Below, one piece after another: positions 44,081 to 51,828 of a stretch of DNA of 64,000 nucleotides. Below the pieces are notes generated by a model. That model was not told the origin of the DNA. It did no database searches and was given only the letters and a program-made list of their open reading frames with translations. Numbering within the stretch: position 1 is the stretch's first letter; the number at the start of each line of letters is the position of its first letter. Source of the stretch: Sulfurovaceae bacterium (GTDB lineage: Bacteria > Campylobacterota > Campylobacteria > Campylobacterales > Sulfurovaceae); assembly GCA_016744805.1 (NCBI GenBank), contig JADGDQ010000007.1, forward strand, positions 1 through 64,000. The letters are read 5' to 3'. The position numbers and the translations under genes were made by a program.

Positions 44081-44106
44081 TATCCAAGAGAAAGACCTCT
44101 TGGATA
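44081..44106 (-). terminator. rplL-rpoB attenuator hairpin
   Basis: On the minus strand TATCCAAGAG and CTCTTGGATA pair perfectly over 10 bases across a six-base loop, 8 bases after the rplL stop, followed by TTCTATTTTTTATT. It looks like an intrinsic terminator that must be partly read through to express rpoBC, as in E. coli, where the rplL-rpoB gap holds a known attenuator. Confidence 0.8.
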
Positions 44107-44114
44107 ATAGAAAA

Positions 44115-44480
44115 TTATTTAAGTTCGCAAGCAGCGCCAGCTTCTTCGATTTGCTTTTTAATCTCTTCAGCTTCTTCTTTAGAAGCACCCTCTTTAAGTA
44201 CAGTTGGTACATCTTCAACAGCTGATTTAGCCTCTTTAAGACCAAGACCAGTAATTGCTCTTACTACTTTAATAGCATTGATTTTCTTAGCACCTGCATC
44301 TGTAAGTACTACATCAAACTCTGTTTGCTCTTCTACTGCTTCAGCTACTGCACCACCAGCTACTACTGTAGCTTGAGCAGATACGCCAAATTTTTCTTCA
44401 AATTCTTTCACAAGCTCAGAAAGCTCAAGAACAGATAGGTTAGAGATAAATTCTAATACATCTTCTTTAGTTGTTGCCAT
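44115..44480 (-). CDS. rplL: 50S ribosomal protein L7/L12
   Basis: A 121-residue stalk protein. The N-terminal dimerisation helix is [19 protein letters not shown], then an Ala/Val/Glu-rich hinge, and the C-terminal factor-binding domain [20 protein letters not shown] followed by [19 protein letters not shown]. It recruits translation GTPases. It directly follows rplJ (45 bases), forming the conserved L10-L12 pair. Confidence 0.98.
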   Translation of the reverse strand: MATTKEDVLEFISNLSVLELSELVKEFEEKFGVSAQATVVAGGAVAEAVEEQTEFDVVLTDAGAKKINAIKVVRAITGLGLKEAKSAVEDVPTVLKEGASKEEAEEIKKQIEEAGAACELK

Positions 44481-44525
44481 GTTTATTTCCTTATTTTATT
44501 CGTTAATTATGGTGTAGAGTAAAAT

Positions 44526-45011
44526 CTACGCCTCTTCTTCTTTTTTAGTTGCTAGTGCTGAAAGTCCAATAGTAAAGTTCTGTACTGGAGCATTCCAAAC
44601 ATTAAGTAACATACCAATAAGTTCATCTCTACTTGGAAGTTTAGCCATTGCATTGATTGTAGCCAAATCAACAACTTTTCCTTCAAGAAGACCAGTTTTT
44701 ATTGCAAAAAATTCTTTGTTATCATCAGCTGCTTTATCAGCTACCTTACAAGTAGATATTTGGTCATTACCCCAAATAACTAAGTTTGTATCAACAAATG
44801 CTACTTCCTCTTGACCTGCATTTTTAAGTGCAATTGCAGCTAAAGTATTTTTAACAACTTTAACTTCACTATCGTTTTCACGAGCCAAGTTTCTTACTTC
44901 TTCTAGCTTCTCAACAGTCATACCTTTGTAATTACATACGATAATTGCAGCAGTATCTGTAAATGATTCTGTCATCTGAGCAACAAGTTCTACTTTTTCT
45001 GTTTTAGTCAT
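44526..45011 (-). CDS. rplJ: 50S ribosomal protein L10
   Basis: A 161-residue stalk base protein. MTKTEKVELVAQMTESFTDT and VCNYKGMTVEKLEEVRNLAR are standard. The C-terminal helix that binds L12 dimers is LSALATKKEEEA. L10 with L12 usually represses its own operon by binding the leader, and a structured 113-base leader precedes this gene. Confidence 0.97.
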   Translation of the reverse strand: MTKTEKVELVAQMTESFTDTAAIIVCNYKGMTVEKLEEVRNLARENDSEVKVVKNTLAAIALKNAGQEEVAFVDTNLVIWGNDQISTCKVADKAADDNKEFFAIKTGLLEGKVVDLATINAMAKLPSRDELIGMLLNVWNAPVQNFTIGLSALATKKEEEA

Positions 45012-45124
45012 ATTTTCTCCTTCCGACCTCTAACTGGGTTGTTGTAAACAACACCTATCTCTAGGATAAGTTTATATTAAGCTCTAGCCCCTGTTATCTT
45101 AAGCCTAAGATAATTATTTAAAAT
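45012..45124 (-). promoter_or_regulatory. probable L10 leader (autoregulatory) between rplA and rplJ
   Basis: The 113-base gap holds, on the minus strand, a perfect hairpin TTATCTTA/TAAGATAA, then GTTGTT/AACAAC, and an AGAGGTCGGAAGGAG segment before the ATG. The position and the several stems suit the ribosomal-protein leader that L10-L12 binds. I could not fold it formally, so the assignment rests mainly on position. Confidence 0.5.
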
Positions 45125-45829
45125 TTATTTTATTTCTGCTATTTCTGCTAAATCAAGAGTAACTGATGGACTCATTGTTAGTGATATTGCTGCATTAGTA
45201 ATATATTTACCTTTTGCTGAAGCTGGTTTTGCTTTGTTGATTTTTTCAACAAATGTTTTAAAATTTTCTGTTATTTTTGCTTCATCAAAACTTGCTTTAC
45301 CGATACCAGCGTGAATATTACCTTTTTTATCAACTCTAAAGTTTACTTGCCCACCTTTAGCATTGTTAATAGCTGTTGTTACATCCATAGTTACAGTACC
45401 TGTCTTAGGGTTTGGCATCAAACCTTTTGGACCAAGAATTCTTGCTACTTTTCCTAATACACCCATCATATCAGGTGTAGAGATAACTGTATCAAAATCA
45501 AGATTACCTGCTTGAATCATCTCAATTAATTCATCAGCGTTACATAAATCTGCACCTGCTGCCTTTGCTTCGTCAGCTTTAGCACCTTTTGCAAAGACAG
45601 CAACTTTAACTGTTTTACCTGTTCCATTTGGAAGGACAACAGACCCTCTAATCATTTGATCTGCATGTCTAGGATCTACATTAAGATTCAATGCTACCTC
45701 TACAGTCTCATCAAACTTAGCTGATTTTAAACCTGCAAGGATATTAAATGCTTCATCAACACCATATACTTTAGTGCTATCATACTTTTCTAATAATTGT
45801 TGTGTTCTTTTACTTATTTTTTTTGCCAT
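45125..45829 (-). CDS. rplA: 50S ribosomal protein L1
   Basis: A 234-residue protein binding the 23S rRNA L1 stalk. [20 protein letters not shown], then [19 protein letters not shown], and the signature [18 protein letters not shown] are diagnostic. It follows rplK by 56 bases in the usual rplKA arrangement. L1 often represses its own operon in bacteria. Confidence 0.98.
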   Translation of the reverse strand: MAKKISKRTQQLLEKYDSTKVYGVDEAFNILAGLKSAKFDETVEVALNLNVDPRHADQMIRGSVVLPNGTGKTVKVAVFAKGAKADEAKAAGADLCNADELIEMIQAGNLDFDTVISTPDMMGVLGKVARILGPKGLMPNPKTGTVTMDVTTAINNAKGGQVNFRVDKKGNIHAGIGKASFDEAKITENFKTFVEKINKAKPASAKGKYITNAAISLTMSPSVTLDLAEIAEIK

Positions 45830-45885
45830 AGTTTTCTCCGCTTATTTGCTCCCACGATATTTTAAATCTCTTGTGGTAATTAAGA

Positions 45886-46311
45886 TTACTCAGTAATTTC
45901 TACGCCCATACTTCTACAAGAACCTGCAATAATTTTTGCAGCCATCTCTTTGTCATTTGTATTAAGGTCAGCTATTTTTTGAACAATAATTTCATCAAGT
46001 TGTGCTTGACTAATAGAACCTACTTTAGTAGTAATAGGATTATCAGTACCTTTCTTAATACCAGCAGCTTTCATGATTAAATCACTTGCAGGTGGTTGTT
46101 TTGTCTCAAAAGTAAAACTTCTATCAGAATAAACTGTAATAATTACAGGTATTTTGAATCCCATTTTATCTTTTGTTTTTTCATTAAATGCTTTACAAAA
46201 CTCCATAATATTTACACCACGCTGTCCAAGAGCAGGACCAACTGGTGGTGATGGGTTTGCTGTGCCAGCAGGTATCATAAGCTTAAATTTATCAGCTATC
46301 TTTTTTGCCAT
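45886..46311 (-). CDS. rplK: 50S ribosomal protein L11
   Basis: A 141-residue protein of the GTPase-associated centre. [20 protein letters not shown] and [19 protein letters not shown] are the conserved N-terminal blocks. The C-terminal rRNA-binding domain ends [12 protein letters not shown]. The proline pair that thiopeptides contact (PSPPVGP) is wild type. It follows nusG by 82 bases. Confidence 0.98.
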   Translation of the reverse strand: MAKKIADKFKLMIPAGTANPSPPVGPALGQRGVNIMEFCKAFNEKTKDKMGFKIPVIITVYSDRSFTFETKQPPASDLIMKAAGIKKGTDNPITTKVGSISQAQLDEIIVQKIADLNTNDKEMAAKIIAGSCRSMGVEITE

Positions 46312-46393
46312 CTTTTTTTCCTTTTATTAAATTAAATTATATAAGTAAAGAGAAAACCTTTTCTTATATACTATCTTGTAGATCATTATAGTA

Positions 46394-46924
46394 TTAAATA
46401 ATTTTCTCTACTTGTGTGTAGTCAATTTCGACTGGAGTATTACGACCAAAAATAGAGACATTAAGTTTCAGTTTGCCATGATCTAGATCATACTCTTCAA
46501 CCATTCCTGTAAAGTTAGCAAACGGCCCATCAACTATACGAACTATCTCGTTAGCCTCAAAATCTACTTTAGGTCTAGGAGCAGATTTATTTTCCATCTT
46601 CTCTAAAATTACTCTAATATCAGATTCGCTAAGTGCTGTGGGTGTTTTTTGTTCTCCAATAAATCTGGAGACTCTAGGAAGGCTCTGTACCTTATGCCAA
46701 AGATCTGTATCAAGACTAATACTAGCAAAAACATAACCTGGATACAAAGATCGTTCTGTTATCTTTTTATCACCATTTTTAACTTCGATAACCTCTTCTG
46801 TAGGCACTACGATTCTATCAACTTTTTCTTCAATTCCATAATCAACTGCAAGTTGCTCAATCGCTTTTTTTACCGACTGTTCACTTCCTGCATAAACTTG
46901 GATTGCATACCATTGAAAATCCAT
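46394..46924 (-). CDS. nusG: transcription termination/antitermination factor NusG
   Basis: A 176-residue factor that binds RNA polymerase and couples it to the ribosome or Rho. The NGN domain starts WYAIQVYAGSEQSVKKAIEQ and includes RSLYPGYVFASISLD. The C-terminal KOW domain is VRIVDGPFANFTGMVEEYD, then IFGRNTPVEIDYTQVEKI. It begins 8 bases after the secE stop, the near-universal secE-nusG pair. Confidence 0.98.
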   Translation of the reverse strand: MDFQWYAIQVYAGSEQSVKKAIEQLAVDYGIEEKVDRIVVPTEEVIEVKNGDKKITERSLYPGYVFASISLDTDLWHKVQSLPRVSRFIGEQKTPTALSESDIRVILEKMENKSAPRPKVDFEANEIVRIVDGPFANFTGMVEEYDLDHGKLKLNVSIFGRNTPVEIDYTQVEKII

Positions 46925-46932
46925 CTGTAATC

Positions 46933-47112
46933 CTATAGAACTGATGAAACAATTGATGACATCAAGAGGTCAACCAATGCTAAAAATATAGATATAACAG
47001 TTACTACTAGAATAACTGCTAAAAATGCTTGTCTTACTTGTACTTTTGTCGGAAATATAACTTTATGAATTTCTTCTCTAGCGTGTGCTATAAATGTTGA
47101 AAGTTTTCCCAT
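46933..47112 (-). CDS. secE: preprotein translocase subunit SecE
   Basis: A 59-residue inner-membrane protein too short for many gene lists. It reads MGKLSTFIAHAREEIHKVIF, then PTKVQVRQAFLAVILVVTVI, then a hydrophobic segment ending SSIVSSVL. The amphipathic helix with the FP/PT step followed by one membrane helix is the minimal single-span SecE of this phylum. It clamps SecY. It lies between tRNA-Trp and nusG, exactly as expected. Confidence 0.95.
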   Translation of the reverse strand: MGKLSTFIAHAREEIHKVIFPTKVQVRQAFLAVILVVTVISIFLALVDLLMSSIVSSVL

Positions 47113-47130
47113 TGTTGTTTACCTTAATTG

Positions 47131-47206
47131 TGGCAGGCCAAGAGGGACTCGAACCCCCGGCACCTGGTTTTGGAGACCAGTGCTCTACCAACTGAGCTAT
47201 TGGCCT
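47131..47206 (-). tRNA. trnW: tRNA-Trp (anticodon CCA)
   Basis: The minus strand folds as a standard cloverleaf beginning AGGCCAATAGCTCAGTTGG, with anticodon CCA in the loop of CTGGTCTCCAAAACCAG and T-arm GGGTTCGAGTC. The 3' CCA is encoded. It lies between rpmG and secE, a common site for trpT in this phylum. Confidence 0.97.
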
Positions 47207-47265
47207 AAATATTATTTAGGTTACGATTCTAGCTGGACTAAAATCGTGGGTCTTAAAGAGTAAGC

Positions 47266-47418
47266 TTACAGCTTCATCTCTTTATGAACAGTATGACATT
47301 TGCACCATTTACAGTACTTTTTAAGTGCCAATTTACCTGTTGTTGTTTTTTTATTTTTAGTTGTGTGATAATTGCGTCTTGTACACTTTTCACATCCTAA
47401 ATGTATAGTTTCTCTCAT
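47266..47418 (-). CDS. rpmG: 50S ribosomal protein L33
   Basis: A 50-residue protein starting MRETIHLGCEKCTRRNYHTT and ending KEMKL. It is the zinc-binding type, with Cys9, Cys12, Cys36 and Cys39 (CEKC and CKWC). It lies between tuf and tRNA-Trp, its usual place in Campylobacterota and many other bacteria. Confidence 0.96.
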   Translation of the reverse strand: MRETIHLGCEKCTRRNYHTTKNKKTTTGKLALKKYCKWCKCHTVHKEMKL

Positions 47419-47473
47419 AGTATTCCTTAGTTTCGCGATAGATTGACTAGAGCCGAAGCTCTAACCATTAAAC

Positions 47474-48682
47474 TTATGCGATTACCTTAGTAACAACACC
47501 AGCACCAACAGTTCTACCACCCTCACGGATTGCAAATCTTGTACCATCTTCTAGTGCAACTGGTGCAATAAGTTCAACATTAATCTTAACATTATCACCT
47601 GGCATAACCATTTCAGTACCCTCTAGGAGTTGAACTGAACCAGTTACATCTGTTGTTCTTACATAGAATTGTGGTCTATAGTTATTAAAGAATGGTGTAT
47701 GTCTACCACCCTCTTCTTTAGTAAGTACATAAACTTCCGCTTCAAATTTAGTATGTGGAGTGATTGATCCTGGCTTACAAAGAACCATACCTCTTTGTAC
47801 TGCTTCTTTATCAATACCACGGATAAGTACACCAGCATTATCACCAGCTTCACCACAATCCATCTCTTTACGGAACATTTCAACACCTGTTACAGTTGTT
47901 GATTGTGTATCTTTGATACCAACGATTTCAACTGATTCACCGACACAAACTGTACCTCTATCGATTTTACCAGTTACAACTGTACCACGACCTTGGATAG
48001 AGAAAATATCTTCAATTGGCATCAAGAAATCTTGATCTGTTTCTCTTACTGGTTCAGGGATATAACCATCTACTTCAGCCATAAGAGTAATAATTTTTTC
48101 TGACCACTCACCAAGAGTACCAGATTTTGCTTCTTCTAGTGCTTGGAATGCAGAACCAGCTACGATTGGAGTATCATCACCTGGGAATTCATATTCAGAA
48201 AGAAGTTCTCTAACTTCCATCTCTACAAGCTCTAACATCTCTTCTCTATCTTCATCATCAAGTTGATCTTCTTTATTCAAGAATACAACGATATATGGTA
48301 CACCAACTTGGCGAGAAAGAAGAATATGCTCTCTAGTTTGTGCCATTGGACCATCAGTAGCAGCAATAACAAGAATAGCACCATCCATTTGAGCAGCACC
48401 AGTAATCATGTTTTTAACATAATCGGCGTGACCTGGACAATCTACGTGTGCATAGTGACGACTTTCAGTTTCATACTCAACATGAGAAGTAGCAATTGTA
48501 ATACCTCTTTCTCTCTCTTCTGGAGCATTATCAATAGCGTCATAATCCATCAATGCAGTATTATTTTTTGTTGCAAGAACAGCTGTAATTGCTGCAGTTA
48601 ATGTAGTTTTACCGTGGTCAACATGTCCAATTGTACCGATGTTAACATGTGGTTTGGTTCGTTCAAATTTTTCTTTAGCCAT
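47474..48682 (-). CDS. tuf: translation elongation factor Tu
   Basis: A 402-residue GTPase delivering aminoacyl-tRNA to the ribosome. G1 is [15 protein letters not shown] near residues 19-33, G2 [14 protein letters not shown]3 [12 protein letters not shown] and G4 [13 protein letters not shown]. The C-terminal domain ends [16 protein letters not shown]. It lies after tRNA-Thr(GGT) as the E. coli tufB gene does. It is the only tuf in the window, and the str operon at 26301-29335 lacks one. Confidence 0.99.
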   Translation of the reverse strand: MAKEKFERTKPHVNIGTIGHVDHGKTTLTAAITAVLATKNNTALMDYDAIDNAPEERERGITIATSHVEYETESRHYAHVDCPGHADYVKNMITGAAQMDGAILVIAATDGPMAQTREHILLSRQVGVPYIVVFLNKEDQLDDEDREEMLELVEMEVRELLSEYEFPGDDTPIVAGSAFQALEEAKSGTLGEWSEKIITLMAEVDGYIPEPVRETDQDFLMPIEDIFSIQGRGTVVTGKIDRGTVCVGESVEIVGIKDTQSTTVTGVEMFRKEMDCGEAGDNAGVLIRGIDKEAVQRGMVLCKPGSITPHTKFEAEVYVLTKEEGGRHTPFFNNYRPQFYVRTTDVTGSVQLLEGTEMVMPGDNVKINVELIAPVALEDGTRFAIREGGRTVGAGVVTKVIA

Positions 48683-48792
48683 TGTAATTCTCCTAGCTTT
48701 ATGTTTTTTGTAAATACGGCTGATATTATATCAGGTTTTTCTCAAATTTTATTGAGAGATTTCTCAAATGGTCACAGGACCCCATACCGCCG

Positions 48793-48845
48793 AATATGGA
48801 CAGAACTATTACCAACTAATTTAGAGTAATACTTTTGTCCATATT
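48793..48845 (-). promoter_or_regulatory. long hairpin between tRNA-Thr(GGT) and tuf
   Basis: AATATGGACA at 48793-48802 and TGTCCATATT at 48836-48845 are perfect 10-base inverted copies. Inside, the TATTAC and GTAATA parts pair again, so the RNA can form a long interrupted stem. It is transcribed with the tRNA-tuf precursor, 5 bases from the tRNA 3' end, and could be a processing site, for example for RNase III. Confidence 0.6.
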
Positions 48846-48850
48846 GCGAG

Positions 48851-48925
48851 TGGAGCCCAGAAGCGGAATTGAACCGCCGACCTCTTCCTTACCAAGGAAG
48901 TGCTCTGCCTCTGAGCTATCTGGGC
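48851..48925 (-). tRNA. trnT: tRNA-Thr (anticodon GGT)
   Basis: The minus strand reads GCCCAGATAGCTCAGAGG onward, with the anticodon arm CTTCC-TTGGTAA-GGAAG giving GGT, T-arm GGCGGTTCAATTCCGC and an encoded 3' end CCA. It corresponds to E. coli thrT in the same order before tuf. Confidence 0.97.
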
Positions 48926-49028
48926 ATTTATTTATTTTAATAGTTAATAATCATTGTTTGTTGAAAGGTTTTGTAATGTGAAGTTTTTTATCGGATATAG
49001 ATGATAATTCACACAGTTCCCAGTATTA

Positions 49029-49104
49029 TGGAGCGGGCGAAGAGATTCGAACTCTCGACAGCCTGCTTGGAAGGCAGGAACTCTAGCCACTGAGCTACGC
49101 CCGC
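49029..49104 (-). tRNA. trnG: tRNA-Gly (anticodon TCC)
   Basis: The minus strand starts GCGGGCGTAGCTCAGTGG, with anticodon loop CTTCCAA between CCTGC and GCAGG giving TCC, T-arm GAGAGTTCGAATCTC and an encoded CCA. It corresponds to E. coli glyT in position. Confidence 0.97.
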
Positions 49105-49127
49105 ATACAAATGCGATTTAACATATA

Positions 49128-49212
<85 letters not shown>

Positions 49213-49259
49213 TTAATGTTATAATCTTTTACTGGTCAAACACTGATAATTATTTTTTA

Positions 49260-49336
49260 TGGAGCTGGTGAAGGGACTCGAACCCCCGACCTGCTGATTA
49301 CAAATCAGCTGCTCTAGCCAACTGAGCTACACCAGC
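49260..49336 (-). tRNA. trnT: tRNA-Thr (anticodon TGT)
   Basis: The minus strand starts GCTGGTGTAGCTCAGTTGG, the anticodon loop TTTGTAA between CTGAT and ATCAG gives TGT, and CCA is encoded. It is the first gene of the tRNA-tuf transcript, as thrU is in E. coli. Confidence 0.97.
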
Positions 49337-49374
49337 ACCATCATCTCTAAGTCATTTACTTGAAATGTGACGGA

Positions 49375-49403
49375 ATTATAGACAAAAAAATATTATTTGT
49401 CAA
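49375..49403 (-). promoter_or_regulatory. consensus sigma-70 promoter of the tRNA-tuf-secE-nusG-rpl-rpo super-operon
   Basis: On the minus strand TTGACA (49403-49398) and TATAAT (49380-49375) are both exact consensus with a 17-base spacer. The first tRNA starts about 39 bases downstream. This is the strongest promoter I see in the window. Confidence 0.9.
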
Positions 49404-49447
49404 GTCTTTTTCTAAATTTCTTTTAAATTCTTTTTTTTTTATTTTTA

Positions 49448-49456
49448 TGCTATAAT
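49448..49456 (+). promoter_or_regulatory. extended -10 promoter of the yaaA-like gene
   Basis: TGCTATAAT after a T-rich run is the common promoter form in Campylobacterota. The coding start at 49495 follows a CAAGGAATAA ribosome site. Confidence 0.65.
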
Positions 49457-49494
49457 ATACTTACATTAAATATTATAAATCAAGGAATAACTAT

Positions 49495-50229
49495 ATGAAA
49501 ATCCTTTTAGCTCCTAGTGAAACAAAAATATCAGGTGGTATAGATGCATTTAATATAAATTCTTTGCTCTTTAGCTCTCTTAGTCCATCAAGAGTAAAAC
49601 TACTCCATAGCTATATGAATATTTTACAAAAGGGAGATATAGAAGTACTTTCCAAAATGTTTGGCTTAAAAAAAACTAGTGATATATTAAGGTATAAAAA
49701 AGATATTATCTATGAACCTACACTAAAAGCTATCCAACGATACACAGGTGTTGCCTTTGACTATTTGGATTACCCTTCATTAGATACAAATGCACAAGAG
49801 TATATTGATAATAGCGTTATAATTTTTTCAAACCTCTTTGGACCTATTCGTGCAGATGATTATATCCCCGAATATAGACTTAAACAAGGACAAGGTATAG
49901 GTGAGATAAAAGTAGAAAAATTCTACAATGAATACTCATCAACTTTAGTTGAAAAATATTTAACTTCCCAAGAGATACTTGATCTTCGTGCAGGATTTTA
50001 TGATAAGTTCTATAAACCCTCTAAGCCTTATACAACTCTAAAATTTATAAAAGATGGCAAAGTAATCAGCCATTGGGCAAAAGCTTACAGAGGTATTATA
50101 CTTCGCCATCTGGCTCTTCATAATATTACAACTCTTGATGATTTTATAAAACTCCCCATAGAAAATCTCTCTATCTATGAGATTATCCAAAAAAAGCATC
50201 ACCAAGAAATTATCTATACAATTAAATAA
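49495..50229 (+). CDS. yaaA: YaaA-family peroxide-stress protein (DUF328)
   Basis: A 244-residue cytoplasmic protein. MKILLAPSETKISGG, AIQRYTGVAFDYLDY, VIIFSNLFGPIRADDYIPEY, then FIKDGKVISHWAKAYRG are the family's conserved blocks. E. coli YaaA binds DNA and limits free iron and oxidative damage under peroxide stress. The gene is alone, diverges from the tRNA-tuf operon and converges on the DUF493 gene with an 8-base overlap of the ends. Length and motifs appear complete. Confidence 0.88.
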   Translation: MKILLAPSETKISGGIDAFNINSLLFSSLSPSRVKLLHSYMNILQKGDIEVLSKMFGLKKTSDILRYKKDIIYEPTLKAIQRYTGVAFDYLDYPSLDTNAQEYIDNSVIIFSNLFGPIRADDYIPEYRLKQGQGIGEIKVEKFYNEYSSTLVEKYLTSQEILDLRAGFYDKFYKPSKPYTTLKFIKDGKVISHWAKAYRGIILRHLALHNITTLDDFIKLPIENLSIYEIIQKKHHQEIIYTIK

Positions 50230-50494
50230 CCATTTTTACATCATTATGATCTTGAAAACACTTAAAAAGTTCATCTCTTTGGGCTTGGCTCTCTACTATA
50301 CAACTAGCATTATAGCTGTGAAACTTACCACCCTTAGAGCTATTTCCTAAAGAGCATAAATACTCTTTATCTCCCATAACCTCTTGAATACATATATGTA
50401 AAGCATTAACATCTTTACCAATTATCTTAAATCCCCATTGTGTAGGATAATCTATCTGTGGTTTATCTGGCGTGTTGCTATCTAGTGTTAACAT
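50222..50494 (-). CDS. DUF493 (YbeD-like) protein
   Basis: A 90-residue ferredoxin-like-fold protein. IDYPTQWGFKIIGKDVNALH, then GGKFHSYNASCIVESQAQRDE matches the DUF493/YbeD pattern of a small regulatory domain resembling ACT modules. The E. coli member lies near the lipoate genes, but its role is unsettled. It follows moaC by 20 bases and is probably co-transcribed with it. Confidence 0.75.
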   Translation of the reverse strand: MLTLDSNTPDKPQIDYPTQWGFKIIGKDVNALHICIQEVMGDKEYLCSLGNSSKGGKFHSYNASCIVESQAQRDELFKCFQDHNDVKMVI

Positions 50495-50514
50495 ACTTAA
50501 TCTCCTCTAAAAAA

Positions 50515-51009
50515 TTATTTTCTCTTGAAATCTCCATTTTTTCCACCATCTTTGGATTCTAATTGGATATTCTTAATAACCATACCTTTATCAATGGCTT
50601 TTAACATATCATAAATAGTCAATAGTCCTACACTCACTCCTGTTAAAGCTTCCATTTCAACACCAGTACGCCCAATTAGTTTTGCTGTTACTGTGAGCTT
50701 AAAGCCTGGTAGCTGTGTTAACTCTTCAATATTTGTTTTAATAGAAGTTAGCATTAAAGGATGACACATAGGAATAAGAGTACTTGTCTGCTTAGCTCCT
50801 TGAATAGCAGCTATAACAGCTGTTTGCAGTACAGGACCTTTTTTTGTATTATTAGCCACCACTGCATCAAATGCCTCTTGTGTCACTTCTATAATACCAC
50901 TAGCAACTGCTATACGCAAAGTTTCTGATTTATCCCCTACATCTACCATTTTTGGTTTGTTTTGTTCATCTAAATGTGTTAAATCCACATATAACTCCTC
51001 TTTTTTCAA
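50515..51009 (-). CDS. moaC: cyclic pyranopterin monophosphate synthase MoaC
   Basis: A 164-residue enzyme of molybdenum-cofactor synthesis. It converts 3',8-cyclo-dihydro-GTP, the MoaA product, to cyclic pyranopterin. [20 protein letters not shown], the substrate-binding [20 protein letters not shown], and the catalytic [20 protein letters not shown] are all present. It probably serves the molybdo-enzyme at 19011 among others. The upstream control region is shared with the divergent resolvase-like gene. Confidence 0.97.
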   Translation of the reverse strand: MKKEELYVDLTHLDEQNKPKMVDVGDKSETLRIAVASGIIEVTQEAFDAVVANNTKKGPVLQTAVIAAIQGAKQTSTLIPMCHPLMLTSIKTNIEELTQLPGFKLTVTAKLIGRTGVEMEALTGVSVGLLTIYDMLKAIDKGMVIKNIQLESKDGGKNGDFKRK

Positions 51010-51155
51010 ATTTATTTCTTAAGTATTTTAGCATAAATGGATGAGGAAACTAAACAGATATGACGACTAAACAGTATAATTGACGAAAATATTGTATTTT
51101 TAAGTGTGTTTTATCATCAAATAAGCTAGTATTATATAAATGATAAAGGTAGAAT

Positions 51156-51818
51156 ATGATTTATGCTTATTTGCGACAACTCTTAGGACAAAGAAATATT
51201 ACTGACCAACAGAGTAATATTCTCTCCTTTTCATTAGCACAAGAGTTGCGTATAGATAAAGAGGTGATTGAATACTCCAATCAAAATAGTCCTATAGAAG
51301 AGAGAGAACAATTTGAAAATTTTGTTCATGGACTAAAAGATGGTGATGCCATCATAGTAGATGAACTTTGGATGTTGAGTGAAAAGGTTGATGAGATTAT
51401 AAAAATAATACACTGTATGCTAAGCAGAGGTATATTACTTTATAGTGCCTCATCTAGGACTATTATAACTACAAATAGTACCATAGGAGAACTTTTTCCT
51501 CTACTTAACAGAGTTCGTGAAGAGCAAAAAAATAGACAAAATCAAATAGGTCGTCCCAAAGGTAGCAGGTCAAAATCAAAGTTTGATCCATACCAAGCAG
51601 AGATAATTGAATACCTTAAAGAGGGGCTAAGTGTTTCTGCTATTGCTAGAAAGATTGTAGTAAGTCGTAGTTCACTTAAAGATTATATACAATCAAGAGG
51701 AATAAAAGAGATGATTGAGCGATCTTGGATAGAGATTACTCCATCTATAGGAGAGGCTAAAATGGATAATAAACTTCTTATTTGTCCATTTGAAAAACAA
51801 CAATCTAAAACAACTTAA
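51156..51818 (+). CDS. resolvase-like regulator lacking the recombinase catalytic residues
   Basis: A 220-residue protein with the serine-resolvase fold. MIYAYLR aligns to the family N-terminus, but the next residues QLL replace VST, so the nucleophilic Ser is Leu9. In ELWMLSEKV (70-78) the two catalytic Arg of the DRLGRD block are Met73 and Glu76. The C-terminal half has GRPKGSRSKSK (132-142), like the arm that grips the minor groove, and a helix-turn-helix LSVSAIARKIVVSRSSLKDY (159-178). It should bind DNA but not recombine it. A 10-base gap separates it from ccoG, and its position suggests control of respiration genes. The last 25 residues are an unrelated tail. Confidence 0.8.
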   Translation: MIYAYLRQLLGQRNITDQQSNILSFSLAQELRIDKEVIEYSNQNSPIEEREQFENFVHGLKDGDAIIVDELWMLSEKVDEIIKIIHCMLSRGILLYSASSRTIITTNSTIGELFPLLNRVREEQKNRQNQIGRPKGSRSKSKFDPYQAEIIEYLKEGLSVSAIARKIVVSRSSLKDYIQSRGIKEMIERSWIEITPSIGEAKMDNKLLICPFEKQQSKTT

Positions 51819-51828
51819 AGGAGATAAG

